A DNA stretch of 12,102 nucleotides from an uncultured Eubacteriaceae bacterium (GTDB taxonomy: Bacteria; Bacillota; Clostridia; Lachnospirales; CAG-274), in NCBI GenBank assembly GCA_947565475.1, contig CANOGI010000040.1, forward strand, positions 1 to 12,102. The letters are read 5' to 3'. This document shows, piece by piece, positions 5,821 to 12,087 of the stretch. Numbering within the stretch: the first letter of the stretch is position 1; the number at the start of each line of letters is the position of its first letter. The position numbers were made by a program, and so were the translations under genes. A model generated the notes under the pieces. That model saw nothing but the letters and a program-made list of their open reading frames with translations, was not told where the DNA came from and searched no databases.

Positions 5821-7056
5821 TCACCTCTTGCTTTTACGATTTTTCCTATTTTTATTTTTAGGATTCTCGTCTATAACCTTATTTAATTTATCCTCTTCCA
5901 TACTAAGCTTATTTTCATAATATTTATTTAAAATCTGCTGCTGGGCAATCATAAAAATATTGGAGGTAATCCAGTAAAGACCCACACCGCAAGGAAGCCC
6001 TGACGTAATCCACGCCATAATAAGAGGCATGGTAATCATCATAATTTTTTGCTGCGAAGCGGCGGCACCGCCCATATCCTTATTTTTGCGCATCATAAGC
6101 CAGCTTGAGAGAAAAGTCGTAATACCCGATAAAAGAGTTATAATAACCCCTGGAAAACCTATTCCGGCAACTTCCGTAAGATTAATCCCTGGTCCAAAAT
6201 ACTCAATGTTCTCTTTTTTAATAAGGTTTTTTTCAATATCATTATTTTGAAAAACTTCTTTAATACTTTTCCATTGTTCTGCGCTAAGCTTGTCAAAAGC
6301 TTTTACCATATGCGCCGGTTTCAATGTGTTAAATTCCTCGTCGCCGCTGTCAGGCTCAGGATTTTTCATATCCTCCGGAATCATGGGGTAAATATCATTT
6401 TTAGAAAACTCATACCAAAAAGTGAACTTATTAGAATCATATTCTGATATAAGCTCTTTTTCCTCGTCGCTTCGCTCGCCCTCATTTTTCTGTTTGATTT
6501 TTAAAACTTCTTCTCTTCGTTCTAAAAGCTTCGAACCGCTTTCCTTGTCCTCATTTACTTCCTGTACTATAACATTGCTGATTTCCATGTAAGAATCATT
6601 TATAGTATCAATAAAAGCGTAAGAATTCTGCATTATATAATATAAGGCGATAAATATAGGTAGCTGAATCAATAAAGGCAGACAGCCGCTTAAAGGATTA
6701 TAATTATTTTGAGAATACAGCTTCTGCATTTCCGTATTCATCTTTCTTTTAACTTCCGGGTCAGCCATATCGTCCTTATATTTATCCTGAATTTTTTTAA
6801 TCTCCGGCTGAATTTTCCGCATAACGACCATAGACTTCTGCTGTTTAAAAGAAAGCGGAAGCATAAGAACTCTCGCTATAATAGTAACCACAATAATAGT
6901 AATTCCAAGAGAGAAATTTTCCGTGATAAAATAAACAACGTTAAAAACAAAATTTAAAATAACGCCCAACACCCATGAGATAGGACCCACAATAAATCCC
7001 GGCTCATCAGGTATTACATTGGTTAAAAAAGTAATAAAAGAGCTTACGCAAATCAA
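5821..7056 (-). CDS. yidC: membrane protein insertase YidC/Oxa1 family
   Basis: Inserts and folds membrane proteins, alone or with SecYEG. TM1 (about 48-68) contains Arg62 in IIARVLMLPLSF, matching the conserved intramembrane arginine. A charged cytoplasmic helical hairpin (69-118) precedes TM2, GCLPLLIQLPIFIALYYIM. Three C-terminal TM segments follow, including LIMAWITSGLPCGVGLYWITSN, then a basic tail ending KNRKNRKSKR that would suit ribosome contact. Residues about 150-300 form a hydrophilic, highly charged outside loop, making the protein 411 aa against about 260 in B. subtilis. No lipobox is visible. The start is TTG: GGGAGG is 9 bases upstream and no in-frame ATG precedes TM1. The stop overlaps the jag ribosome site. 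Confidence 0.95.
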   Translation of the reverse strand: MICVSSFITFLTNVIPDEPGFIVGPISWVLGVILNFVFNVVYFITENFSLGITIIVVTIIARVLMLPLSFKQQKSMVVMRKIQPEIKKIQDKYKDDMADPEVKRKMNTEMQKLYSQNNYNPLSGCLPLLIQLPIFIALYYIMQNSYAFIDTINDSYMEISNVIVQEVNEDKESGSKLLERREEVLKIKQKNEGERSDEEKELISEYDSNKFTFWYEFSKNDIYPMIPEDMKNPEPDSGDEEFNTLKPAHMVKAFDKLSAEQWKSIKEVFQNNDIEKNLIKKENIEYFGPGINLTEVAGIGFPGVIITLLSGITTFLSSWLMMRKNKDMGGAAASQQKIMMITMPLIMAWITSGLPCGVGLYWITSNIFMIAQQQILNKYYENKLSMEEDKLNKVIDENPKNKNRKNRKSKR

Positions 7057-7075
7057 AATAAAATACCTCCCAAAT

Positions 7076-7095
7076 AAAAGCTGTATAAAAACAGC
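7076..7095 (-). terminator. weak hairpin plus U-run upstream of yidC
   Basis: On the minus strand GCTGT-ttttat-ACAGC is followed by TTTTATTTGGGAGG, so a 5-bp hairpin with a T-run ends right at the yidC ribosome site. The stem is short; it may be a weak attenuator, an mRNA 5'-end stabiliser or chance. Confidence 0.3.
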
Positions 7096-7255
7096 GAATT
7101 AATAAGTTCCATAATTTCGAATAAAATCCTTAAAACATCGACATAAACTCAAAACCATTAATATTTAATGATGATTCGCCCTCCCCTAAAGGTTTTATCA
7201 TAGTTTTTAAGCCGTTTTTGGCAATGATTAAATTTTACCGAACGCGTATAAACTT

Positions 7256-7283
7256 TTTATATCAAAAGCATAAAGTTTGTCCA
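7256..7283 (-). promoter_or_regulatory. possible sigma-A promoter for yidC-jag
   Basis: TGGACA (7283-7278) and TATAAA (7261-7256) are separated by 16 bases on the minus strand. That is 5 of 6 matches in each box, with a slightly short spacer. It would give a leader of roughly 190 nt before yidC. It overlaps one of the tiny frames noted in this gap, so both cannot easily be functional. Confidence 0.35.
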
Positions 7284-7316
7284 AAATTTTCATAATAGCC
7301 TTAAATTAGCTTACGC

Positions 7317-7380
7317 TTAATCTGAATACAAAAATAAACTTCCCCCGTTTAAAAATCGGGAAACTTCCTCAGTAGATTAA
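7317..7380 (-). repeat. SRE copy 4: short form with a replaced closing stem
   Basis: On the minus strand TTAATCT (7380-7374) pairs with AGATTAA (7323-7317). These seven bases differ from AACCGAC/GTCGGTT at most positions yet are perfectly complementary. The inside matches the first hairpin of copies 1 and 2: GAGGAAGT, then TTCCCG-loop-CGGGggAA with the same T-rich/AAA apex, then GTTTAT and TTTTGTATTC. The middle arm is truncated and the trailing hairpin is absent. It lies 21 bases downstream of the yidD stop in the sense of transcription. Confidence 0.6.
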
Positions 7381-7400
7381 AATAATACCATTATAAAATT

Positions 7401-7610
7401 TTACGGCACAGGGTCATAACCCCCCTTGCAAAAAGGGTTGCATCTCAAAACTCTCCATACCGTAAGATAAGTACCTTTAAAAAAACCATATTTTGAATAA
7501 GCCTCATAAGCATAGCTTGAACATGTCGGATAAAACCGGCAGCAAGGCCTTTTAAGAGGTGATATAAACTTTCTGTAAAACTTTATAACAAATAAACAAA
7601 TATTCTTCAT
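7401..7610 (-). CDS. yidD: membrane protein insertion efficiency factor YidD
   Basis: Small membrane-associated protein thought to aid YidC-dependent insertion. The 69-residue product has the family hallmarks: an amphipathic N-terminus with FYRKFISPLK, the cysteine motif CCRFYPTCSSYAYEA, a KYGFFKG segment, RCNPFCKGGYDPVP at the end, and four cysteines overall. AGAGG lies 7 bases before the ATG. It follows rnpA by 44 bases, the standard arrangement, and is separated from yidC by a 344-base gap. Confidence 0.95.
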   Translation of the reverse strand: MKNICLFVIKFYRKFISPLKRPCCRFYPTCSSYAYEAYSKYGFFKGTYLTVWRVLRCNPFCKGGYDPVP

Positions 7611-7654
7611 ATAAACGCCTCTGACAATAACAATAAATAAAAATCAATTAAAAT

Positions 7655-7999
7655 TTAGCGGTCATCTAAATTGTGCTTTCTAATCAAATGACCGAGAGAT
7701 TTGCTTATACAATCAAAAGAAGCGTCCTTGCATGAGTTTCTCGCAATTACAATAATATCAAACCCCCGTTTGACATTTTTCTCCGATAATCTATAACTCT
7801 CTCTTATAAGTCTTGTAACCCTGCTCCTTATGACGCTTATACCAACCTTTTTGCTCACCGAAAGACCAAGTCTGTTAAAATCTTTTCCATTTTTCAAAAC
7901 ATACATAACCAAATATTTGTTTGCGATAGATTTCCCTCTGTTATAAACAAATTTGAACTGATAATTTTTTTTTAAAGACTCCGTAAAAATCAAAACCAT
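7655..7999 (-). CDS. rnpA: ribonuclease P protein component
   Basis: Protein subunit of RNase P, which binds the catalytic RNA and the 5' leader of pre-tRNA. The product is 114 aa with an N-terminal basic/aromatic segment (LKKNYQFKFVYNRGKS), the core GLSVSKKVG and the signature helix read here as RSRVTRLIRESYR (58-70). The central Asn of the usual RNR motif is Ser. FDIIVIAR follows as expected. The ATG at 7999 has AAGGA a few bases upstream, close spacing but plausible; the first six residues precede the usual family start, so true initiation is not proven. Confidence 0.95.
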   Translation of the reverse strand: MVLIFTESLKKNYQFKFVYNRGKSIANKYLVMYVLKNGKDFNRLGLSVSKKVGISVIRSRVTRLIRESYRLSEKNVKRGFDIIVIARNSCKDASFDCISKSLGHLIRKHNLDDR

Positions 8000-8019
8000 T
8001 CAATCCTTACATTAAGAAT

Positions 8020-8040
8020 AAAAGGCCACAAAAAGCGGCC
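8020..8040 (-). terminator. hairpin with U-rich tail between rpmH and rnpA
   Basis: On the minus strand GGCCGC-ttttt-GTGGCC (8040-8024) forms a 6-bp stem with one G-U pair, followed by TTTTATTC. This is a good small intrinsic terminator, ending about 20 bases before the rnpA ATG. It probably lowers rnpA expression relative to the abundant L34 message. Confidence 0.6.
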
Positions 8041-8069
8041 CAAATTTTTATAAACCAATAACGAAACAA

Positions 8070-8090
8070 AAAGGCGCCGATTTTAACGGC
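8070..8090 (-). terminator. hairpin with T-rich tail after rpmH
   Basis: On the minus strand GCCG-ttaaaat-CGGC (8090-8076) is followed by GCCTTTTTGTTT. The stem is only 4 bp but GC-only, and the T-run begins 3 bases beyond it. It directly follows the 11-bp hairpin at 8091-8117, and together they may form the main rpmH terminator. Confidence 0.45.
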
Positions 8091-8117
8091 AGAGAAAGGA
8101 GTATAACTCCTTTCTCT
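8091..8117 (-). repeat. perfect 11-bp hairpin downstream of rpmH
   Basis: AGAGAAAGGAG-tataa-CTCCTTTCTCT is a perfect inverted repeat with a 5-base loop. On the minus strand the loop is TTATA, the same as in the trailing hairpins of the SRE repeats. The right arm contains AAAGGAG, a ribosome-site-like sequence, but no start codon follows. No immediate T-run follows, so it may protect the rpmH mRNA 3' end rather than terminate alone. Confidence 0.6.
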
Positions 8118-8222
8118 TTAACCAAAAAACTTATTTTATCTTTAGATTTAAGTTCTTATTATATATAATAAAAACCAATTTAAAATTTAATAAAAAATTA
8201 CAATTTTAAATAACTTTTAAAA

Positions 8223-8357
8223 TTAAGCGGATAAAACCTTTCTGCCTTTTCTGCGTCTTCTGAGCAAAACCTTTCTGCCGTTTTTGGTGCTCATTCTTTT
8301 TCTGAAACCGTGAACTTTGCTTCTCTGTCTTTTCTTTGGCTGAAATGTCATTTTCAC
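8223..8357 (-). CDS. rpmH: 50S ribosomal protein L34
   Basis: Highly basic 44-residue large-subunit protein, recognised by MKMTFQPKKRQRSKVHGF, then RKRMSTKNGRKVL and the end RRRRKGRKVLSA, essentially the textbook L34 sequence. It was located by translating the reverse strand. The start is GTG at 8357: GGAGG (8371-8367) is 9 bases upstream, whereas the internal ATG at 8351 would be 15 away and would lose the conserved first two residues. It is first in the rpmH-rnpA-yidD cluster, with a strong promoter about 310 bases upstream and hairpins after its stop. Confidence 0.97.
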   Translation of the reverse strand: MKMTFQPKKRQRSKVHGFRKRMSTKNGRKVLLRRRRKGRKVLSA

Positions 8358-8667
8358 TTCAACACGCCTCCCTCTTTTTCTGAATTAAAAATAAAAATAT
8401 ATTTTGAACATAAAAGAGCCGTCTTAAATTTTACTCTATATAGACGTTGATTTTATCACCGCCCCTTGCCGAGTACGAACACCAGCGTTATAATAAATTT
8501 TACGCTATCGTTCGCCTTAGACTACATATATCTGGTAAATCTCAAAAGCACCTAATATATAAAAGCCCCTCAGACATCACTTAAAAATAAACTCGCTCTC
8601 ATTCGTCTTTCAGACGTTATAAATTGACTTTCGTCCGATAAATAAATTTAATTTATGTCCAAGCACT
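8358..8667 (-). other. long structured 5' leader of rpmH
   Basis: From the expected transcription start near 8667 to the rpmH GTG is about 310 nt. Visible pairings on the minus strand are CGTCT-gaa-AGACG (8616-8604); CGAAC-gat-AGCGT with ACGCT-ggt-GTTCG around an A/T loop (about 8515-8477); and CGTCT with AGACG further down (about 8446-8420). The two-part middle stem with matched 3-base internal loops is the most RNA-like feature. I do not match it to a known riboswitch or ribosomal-protein leader. No convincing small frame was found, and the role is unknown. Confidence 0.4.
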
Positions 8668-8673
8668 GTTTCC

Positions 8674-8702
8674 ATTATATTAGATAACAAAAAACAAGTC
8701 AA
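8674..8702 (-). promoter_or_regulatory. near-consensus sigma-A promoter for rpmH
   Basis: TTGACT (8702-8697) and TATAAT (8679-8674) are separated by exactly 17 bases on the minus strand: 5 of 6 and 6 of 6 consensus matches. Upstream, 8703-8760 is almost pure A/T with long tracts, typical of an UP element at ribosomal promoters. The expected start site is near 8667. This is the best promoter in the window. Confidence 0.85.
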
Positions 8703-8752
8703 GTGGAAACAAGAAAAAAAAGATTATTTTTTTAATTATTTTTAAAATTGTT

Positions 8753-8789
8753 ATATTTTTGAAATATAATTGTAATATTTTTGAAATAT
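8753..8789. repeat. tandem 15-bp A/T direct repeats
   Basis: ATATTTTTGAAATAT occurs at 8753-8767 and 8775-8789, offset by 22 bp, about two helical turns. They sit between MITE-like C and the rpmH promoter UP-like tract. They could be protein-binding sites, bent DNA or simple A/T drift. Confidence 0.4.
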
Positions 8790-8791
8790 GG

Positions 8792-8944
8792 TTATAGTGA
8801 ATCAATTTAAAAGAAAGTAAAACATCAATTTTACCCTGAAATTTTCCGGATTGTTTCACAATACTCTATACGCTTTCACTAAAATTCCAGTATTTTATGC
8901 CCGTAAAATATTCTTTACTATATGTTAAATTTGATTAACTATAA
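8792..8944. repeat. MITE-like element C, 153 bp
   Basis: The termini TTATAGTGAATCAATTTAA (8792-8810) and TTAAATTTGATTAACTATAA (8925-8944) are inverted repeats with one mismatch and one inserted base. GTAAA blocks just inside continue the match. The ends resemble those of A, B and D, particularly D. The interior does not align clearly with A or B, so it may be a related but separate lineage. No coding potential is seen. Confidence 0.6.
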
Positions 8945-9040
8945 ACGTAAACATCACTAAAGTTTTTCTCGCGGTCAGCCAGCTTTTTATATACTCTTAG
9001 CGTTTTGTGAAAATTATTTTTCAGTCCCTAACACCTTTGT

Positions 9041-9077
9041 ATATAAAAGGGTTTTAAGACTCTATACCTTAAAACCC
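9041..9077 (-). terminator. intrinsic terminator of gyrA
   Basis: GGGTTTTAAG (9049-9058) and CTTAAAACCC (9068-9077) form a perfect 10-bp stem with a 9-base loop. On the minus strand it is followed by TTTTATAT. It lies about 150 bases past the gyrA stop, beyond the inverted-repeat element at 9079-9183. Nothing comparable lies nearer the stop. Confidence 0.65.
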
Positions 9078-9078
9078 C

Positions 9079-9183
9079 TATACACACTAACTTAAAGATT
9101 GTGGAATAGCGTCCCACGGTTTTAATCTTTTAAGTTAGCGCGTTTGAGGCAGAGCCTCAATATTTACCTTAAATTAGTGTATA
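9079..9183. repeat. inverted-repeat element E downstream of gyrA, 105 bp
   Basis: The ends TATACACACTAACTTAAAG and (complement) TATACACTAATTTAAGG match except for a 2-base gap and one change. Inside are a 14-bp hairpin with one bulge (9087-9100 with 9124-9138) capped by GTGGaa...tcCCAC, and the perfect palindrome TTGAGGC-aga-GCCTCAA (9144-9160). The CTAA at 9087-9090 can pair either with 9135-9138 or with the outer end, giving two exclusive folds. The terminus is loosely like element A (TAACTTAAA). It is probably MITE-like. Confidence 0.5.
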
Positions 9184-9224
9184 CGCCTTCTCGGACAAAA
9201 TAAAATCACCGAAAAAATCTCATT

Positions 9225-11813
9225 TTACTCATCCTCATCCAAATCCTCGGCTGAGTCCTCCGACTCAATACTTTCCTCTTCAATTTTGGCTATGCTCATA
9301 ACTTTAACATTTTCTCCCACGTTAATAAGCTTAACCCCTTGAGTCACTCTGCCCGAATTGGAAATATCCTTAACTCTTATCCTGATAACAACGCCGTCGC
9401 TTGTAATCATCATAAGCTCCTCGTTGTCGTTTACCATACTTACGCCAACAAGATTACCCGTTTTCTCGGTAATTTTATATCCTTTTGTACCAAACCCGCC
9501 TCTTGACTGAAGCCTAAATTCATCAGCGCTTGTACACTTGCCAAAACCTTTTTCCGAAACGATAAGCATTTTATATCCGTCGCTCACAATCTCAGAAGCG
9601 ATAACCTCGTCGTCGTCTTTAAGTTTAATGGCGTGAACTCCCGAAGCGGTTCTTCCCATTGCCCTGACGTCTTTCTCGTCAAATTTTATAGTCATTCCAA
9701 ACTTTGTCGCTATAAAAATAAGACCCTTTCCATCAGTTCTTTTAACTGATATAAGCTCGTCGCCGTCTTTAAGATTAAGAGCGATAAGACCAGATGTTCT
9801 TATATTTGAGAATTTCTCCGTCTCGACTTTCTTGATTATGCCTTTTTTTGTGGTCATAACAAGATAATCCCCGTTACCCGTTCCGTCGGTGTCCGCCGAT
9901 TCTTCCGAAAGCTCATAATTCTCCTCAAAAACATCTGAATTTCTCTCCTCCTCAGAAGAGTCACCGCTCTCAGTATTAAAATTAAATTCCCTTATAGGAA
10001 TAACGGCGCTTATCTTCTCATCAGCTGATAAGTTAAGCAAGTTGATAATAGGTGTTCCTTTAGCTGTTCTGCCCGCCTCCGGAATTTCATAGGTTTTTAT
10101 TTTATAAACTTTTCCTTTATTGGTAAATAAGAATATATAGTCGTGATTGCTTGAGAGAAAAATATTTTTAACAAGGTCCTCATCTCTCGTCTGCATACCT
10201 ATTATTCCTTTACCGCCTCTGTTTTGACTTTTATAAGTATCAAGAGGTATACGTTTTATATAATTAAGTCTTGTGAGAGTAACGACGCTCATCTCATCCT
10301 CGATAAGGTCTTCTATGTCTATCTCGCCGAAATCATTAATAATTTTGGTTTTTCTCTCATCGCCGTATCTTTTTCTTATAATTAAAAGCTCATCTTTTAT
10401 AACTTGAAAAAGCCTGTTTTTATCAGATAAAATCGCTCTCATCTCGGCAATAAACTCCATAAGCTCAGAATACTCGTTCTCAAGTTTTTCCCTCTCAAGA
10501 CCTGTCAGACTTCTTAACCTCATCTCAACAATAGCGGTAACTTGTTCTTCCGTAAAGTCAAATCTGTCTTTTAACCTTTCTTTAGCCTCGGCTGTCGTCT
10601 GAGAGTTTCTTATTATATTTATAACCTCGTCAATGTGGTCTAACGCCTTTAAAAATCCCTCCACTATATGGGCTCTTTTAAGGGCCTTGTCCAAATCAAA
10701 TTTTGTTCTTCTCGTAACTACTTCTTCTTGATGCTCAATATAATAAAGAAGCATATCTTTGAGATTGAGTATTTTAGGCTCGCCGTTTACAATAGCGAGA
10801 AAATTAATTGTATAAGACTCCTGGAGAGATGAGTATTTGTAAAGCTGATTTAAAATAACAGTAGCGTTTGCCTCTCGCTTGCACTCAATAACAACCCTTA
10901 TGCCCTCCCTGCTCGTCTCGTCATTAAGGCTTGAGATTCCCTCAACCTTTTTGTCTTTAACAAGCTCGGCTATTTTCTCAATCATACGTGATTTATTCAC
11001 CTGATATGGAATTTCCGTAATTATGATTCTTTCCTTACCGTTTTGAAGAGTCTCAATCTCCGCCTCGGAACGGATATTTATTTTGCCTCTTCCCGTTCTG
11101 TAGGCGCTTAATATGCCGTTTTTTCCTAAAATAGTAGCCCCTGTCGGAAAATCAGGGCCTTTAATAATAGACGTAAGCTCGTCTATATCCGTGTCTTTTC
11201 CCTCTAAAATACGATTATCAATTATCTTTACAATACCGTCTATAACTTCTGTCAAGTTATGAGGGGGTATATTGGTTGCCATACCTACGGCGATACCAGA
11301 AGAGCCGTTTACTAAAAGATTAGGAAATCTTGATGGAAGAACCTCCGGCTCTTTTGTCTCCCCGTCGTATGTATCTGTAAGATTAACAGTATTTTTATCA
11401 ATATCCGCTAACATCTCAAGGGAAATACGGCTCATTCTTGCCTCTGTATACCTTTGCGCCGCCGCCGGATACCCGTCTATATTTCCAAAATTCCCGTGAC
11501 CATCAACAAGCGGATAACGCATCGAGAAATTCTGAGCAAGCCTCACGAGAGCGTCGTAAATAGCGGCGTCGCCGTGTGGGTGATATTTACCCATTGTGTC
11601 GCCGACAATTCTCGCGCATTTCTTATATCCTTTGGACGGGTCTAAATTAAGCTCGTTCATAGCGTAAAGAATACGTCTGTGAACAGGTTTAAGGCCGTCT
11701 CTGACGTCCGGAAGAGCCCTCGCCACAATAACGCTCATGGCGTAATCTATATAAGACGTTTTCATTTTTTCGGAAATCTCAACATCCATAATTTTATCAA
11801 ATTGATTTTCCAT
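9225..11813 (-). CDS. gyrA: DNA gyrase subunit A
   Basis: ATP-dependent type IIA topoisomerase subunit that breaks and rejoins DNA with GyrB and introduces negative supercoils. Numbering coincides with E. coli across the active region: HPHGDAAIYDALVRLAQ at 78-94 and the catalytic Tyr122 in AAAQRYTEAR. The GyrA box reads QNRGGKG (530-536), starting the C-terminal DNA-wrapping beta-pinwheel. Residue 83 is Ala, where E. coli has Ser. Between EFNFN and DYLVMTTKKG an acidic stretch (about 614-648) interrupts the pinwheel, and the C-terminus is also acidic (EDLDEDE). Length is 862 aa, against about 821 in B. subtilis. GGAGG lies 10 bases before the ATG. gyrB is not adjacent within the 289 bases visible upstream. 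Confidence 0.98.
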   Translation of the reverse strand: MENQFDKIMDVEISEKMKTSYIDYAMSVIVARALPDVRDGLKPVHRRILYAMNELNLDPSKGYKKCARIVGDTMGKYHPHGDAAIYDALVRLAQNFSMRYPLVDGHGNFGNIDGYPAAAQRYTEARMSRISLEMLADIDKNTVNLTDTYDGETKEPEVLPSRFPNLLVNGSSGIAVGMATNIPPHNLTEVIDGIVKIIDNRILEGKDTDIDELTSIIKGPDFPTGATILGKNGILSAYRTGRGKINIRSEAEIETLQNGKERIIITEIPYQVNKSRMIEKIAELVKDKKVEGISSLNDETSREGIRVVIECKREANATVILNQLYKYSSLQESYTINFLAIVNGEPKILNLKDMLLYYIEHQEEVVTRRTKFDLDKALKRAHIVEGFLKALDHIDEVINIIRNSQTTAEAKERLKDRFDFTEEQVTAIVEMRLRSLTGLEREKLENEYSELMEFIAEMRAILSDKNRLFQVIKDELLIIRKRYGDERKTKIINDFGEIDIEDLIEDEMSVVTLTRLNYIKRIPLDTYKSQNRGGKGIIGMQTRDEDLVKNIFLSSNHDYIFLFTNKGKVYKIKTYEIPEAGRTAKGTPIINLLNLSADEKISAVIPIREFNFNTESGDSSEEERNSDVFEENYELSEESADTDGTGNGDYLVMTTKKGIIKKVETEKFSNIRTSGLIALNLKDGDELISVKRTDGKGLIFIATKFGMTIKFDEKDVRAMGRTASGVHAIKLKDDDEVIASEIVSDGYKMLIVSEKGFGKCTSADEFRLQSRGGFGTKGYKITEKTGNLVGVSMVNDNEELMMITSDGVVIRIRVKDISNSGRVTQGVKLINVGENVKVMSIAKIEEESIESEDSAEDLDEDE

Positions 11814-12087
11814 AAATTATCTTCCTCCATAAAGTTAAAAATCTCTGGAACTCCGTCCCATAGATGATAACTTACGGCGATTTTGTTAATTATATTAAAA
11901 CCGCCGCGAGATTAAAGCTATAAAGCCTCACCTCGAAATAAGCTTATTGACTGTACGCGAAATTACCCGTCCCGCGTGTAAAAATATCAAAGACTATAAG
12001 TATTTTTATCTCACGAAAATACTTATTCCCCACAGCGGACAATTCCACCTCTATATTCAAAGAGAGTCTGTACTCACCTTAGTTAAG
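11814..12087. other. gyrA upstream region
   Basis: The ribosome site is GGAGG at 11824-11828. TATAAT on the minus strand (11894-11889) could be a -10 box but has no good -35 at 16-18 bases. Also present are the palindrome AATAAGCTTATT (11937-11948) and a 9-bp hairpin AAGTATTTT/AAAATACTT (11998-12024), which could be the terminator of a gene beyond the window. No reading frame is convincing. Confidence 0.4.

Larger units (their letters stand above)
7057..7400. other. 344-base gap between yidD and yidC
   Basis: It contains SRE copy 4 (7317-7380), a possible promoter (7256-7283) and a hairpin just before the yidC ribosome site (7080-7095). On the minus strand there are two tiny frames. One is 7293-7228 (21 codons, starting MKILDKLYAF) with AAGG five bases before its ATG. 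The other is 7201-7130 (23 codons, including PLGEGESSLNINGFEF) with no ribosome site. The second frame stays open upstream for 12 more codons, so the two could be remnants of one frameshifted small gene. I do not recognise either peptide. Confidence 0.4.

Noticed and set aside
8156..8171. Perfect palindrome TTATTATATATAATAA as an operator or rnpA promoter
   Set aside because: Pure A/T with no suitable -35 box. Such palindromes arise easily in this composition.
8358..9224. Replication origin in the gyrA-rpmH gap
   Set aside because: A/T-rich and near origin-type genes, but I find no TTATCCACA-like DnaA-box cluster and no dnaA.
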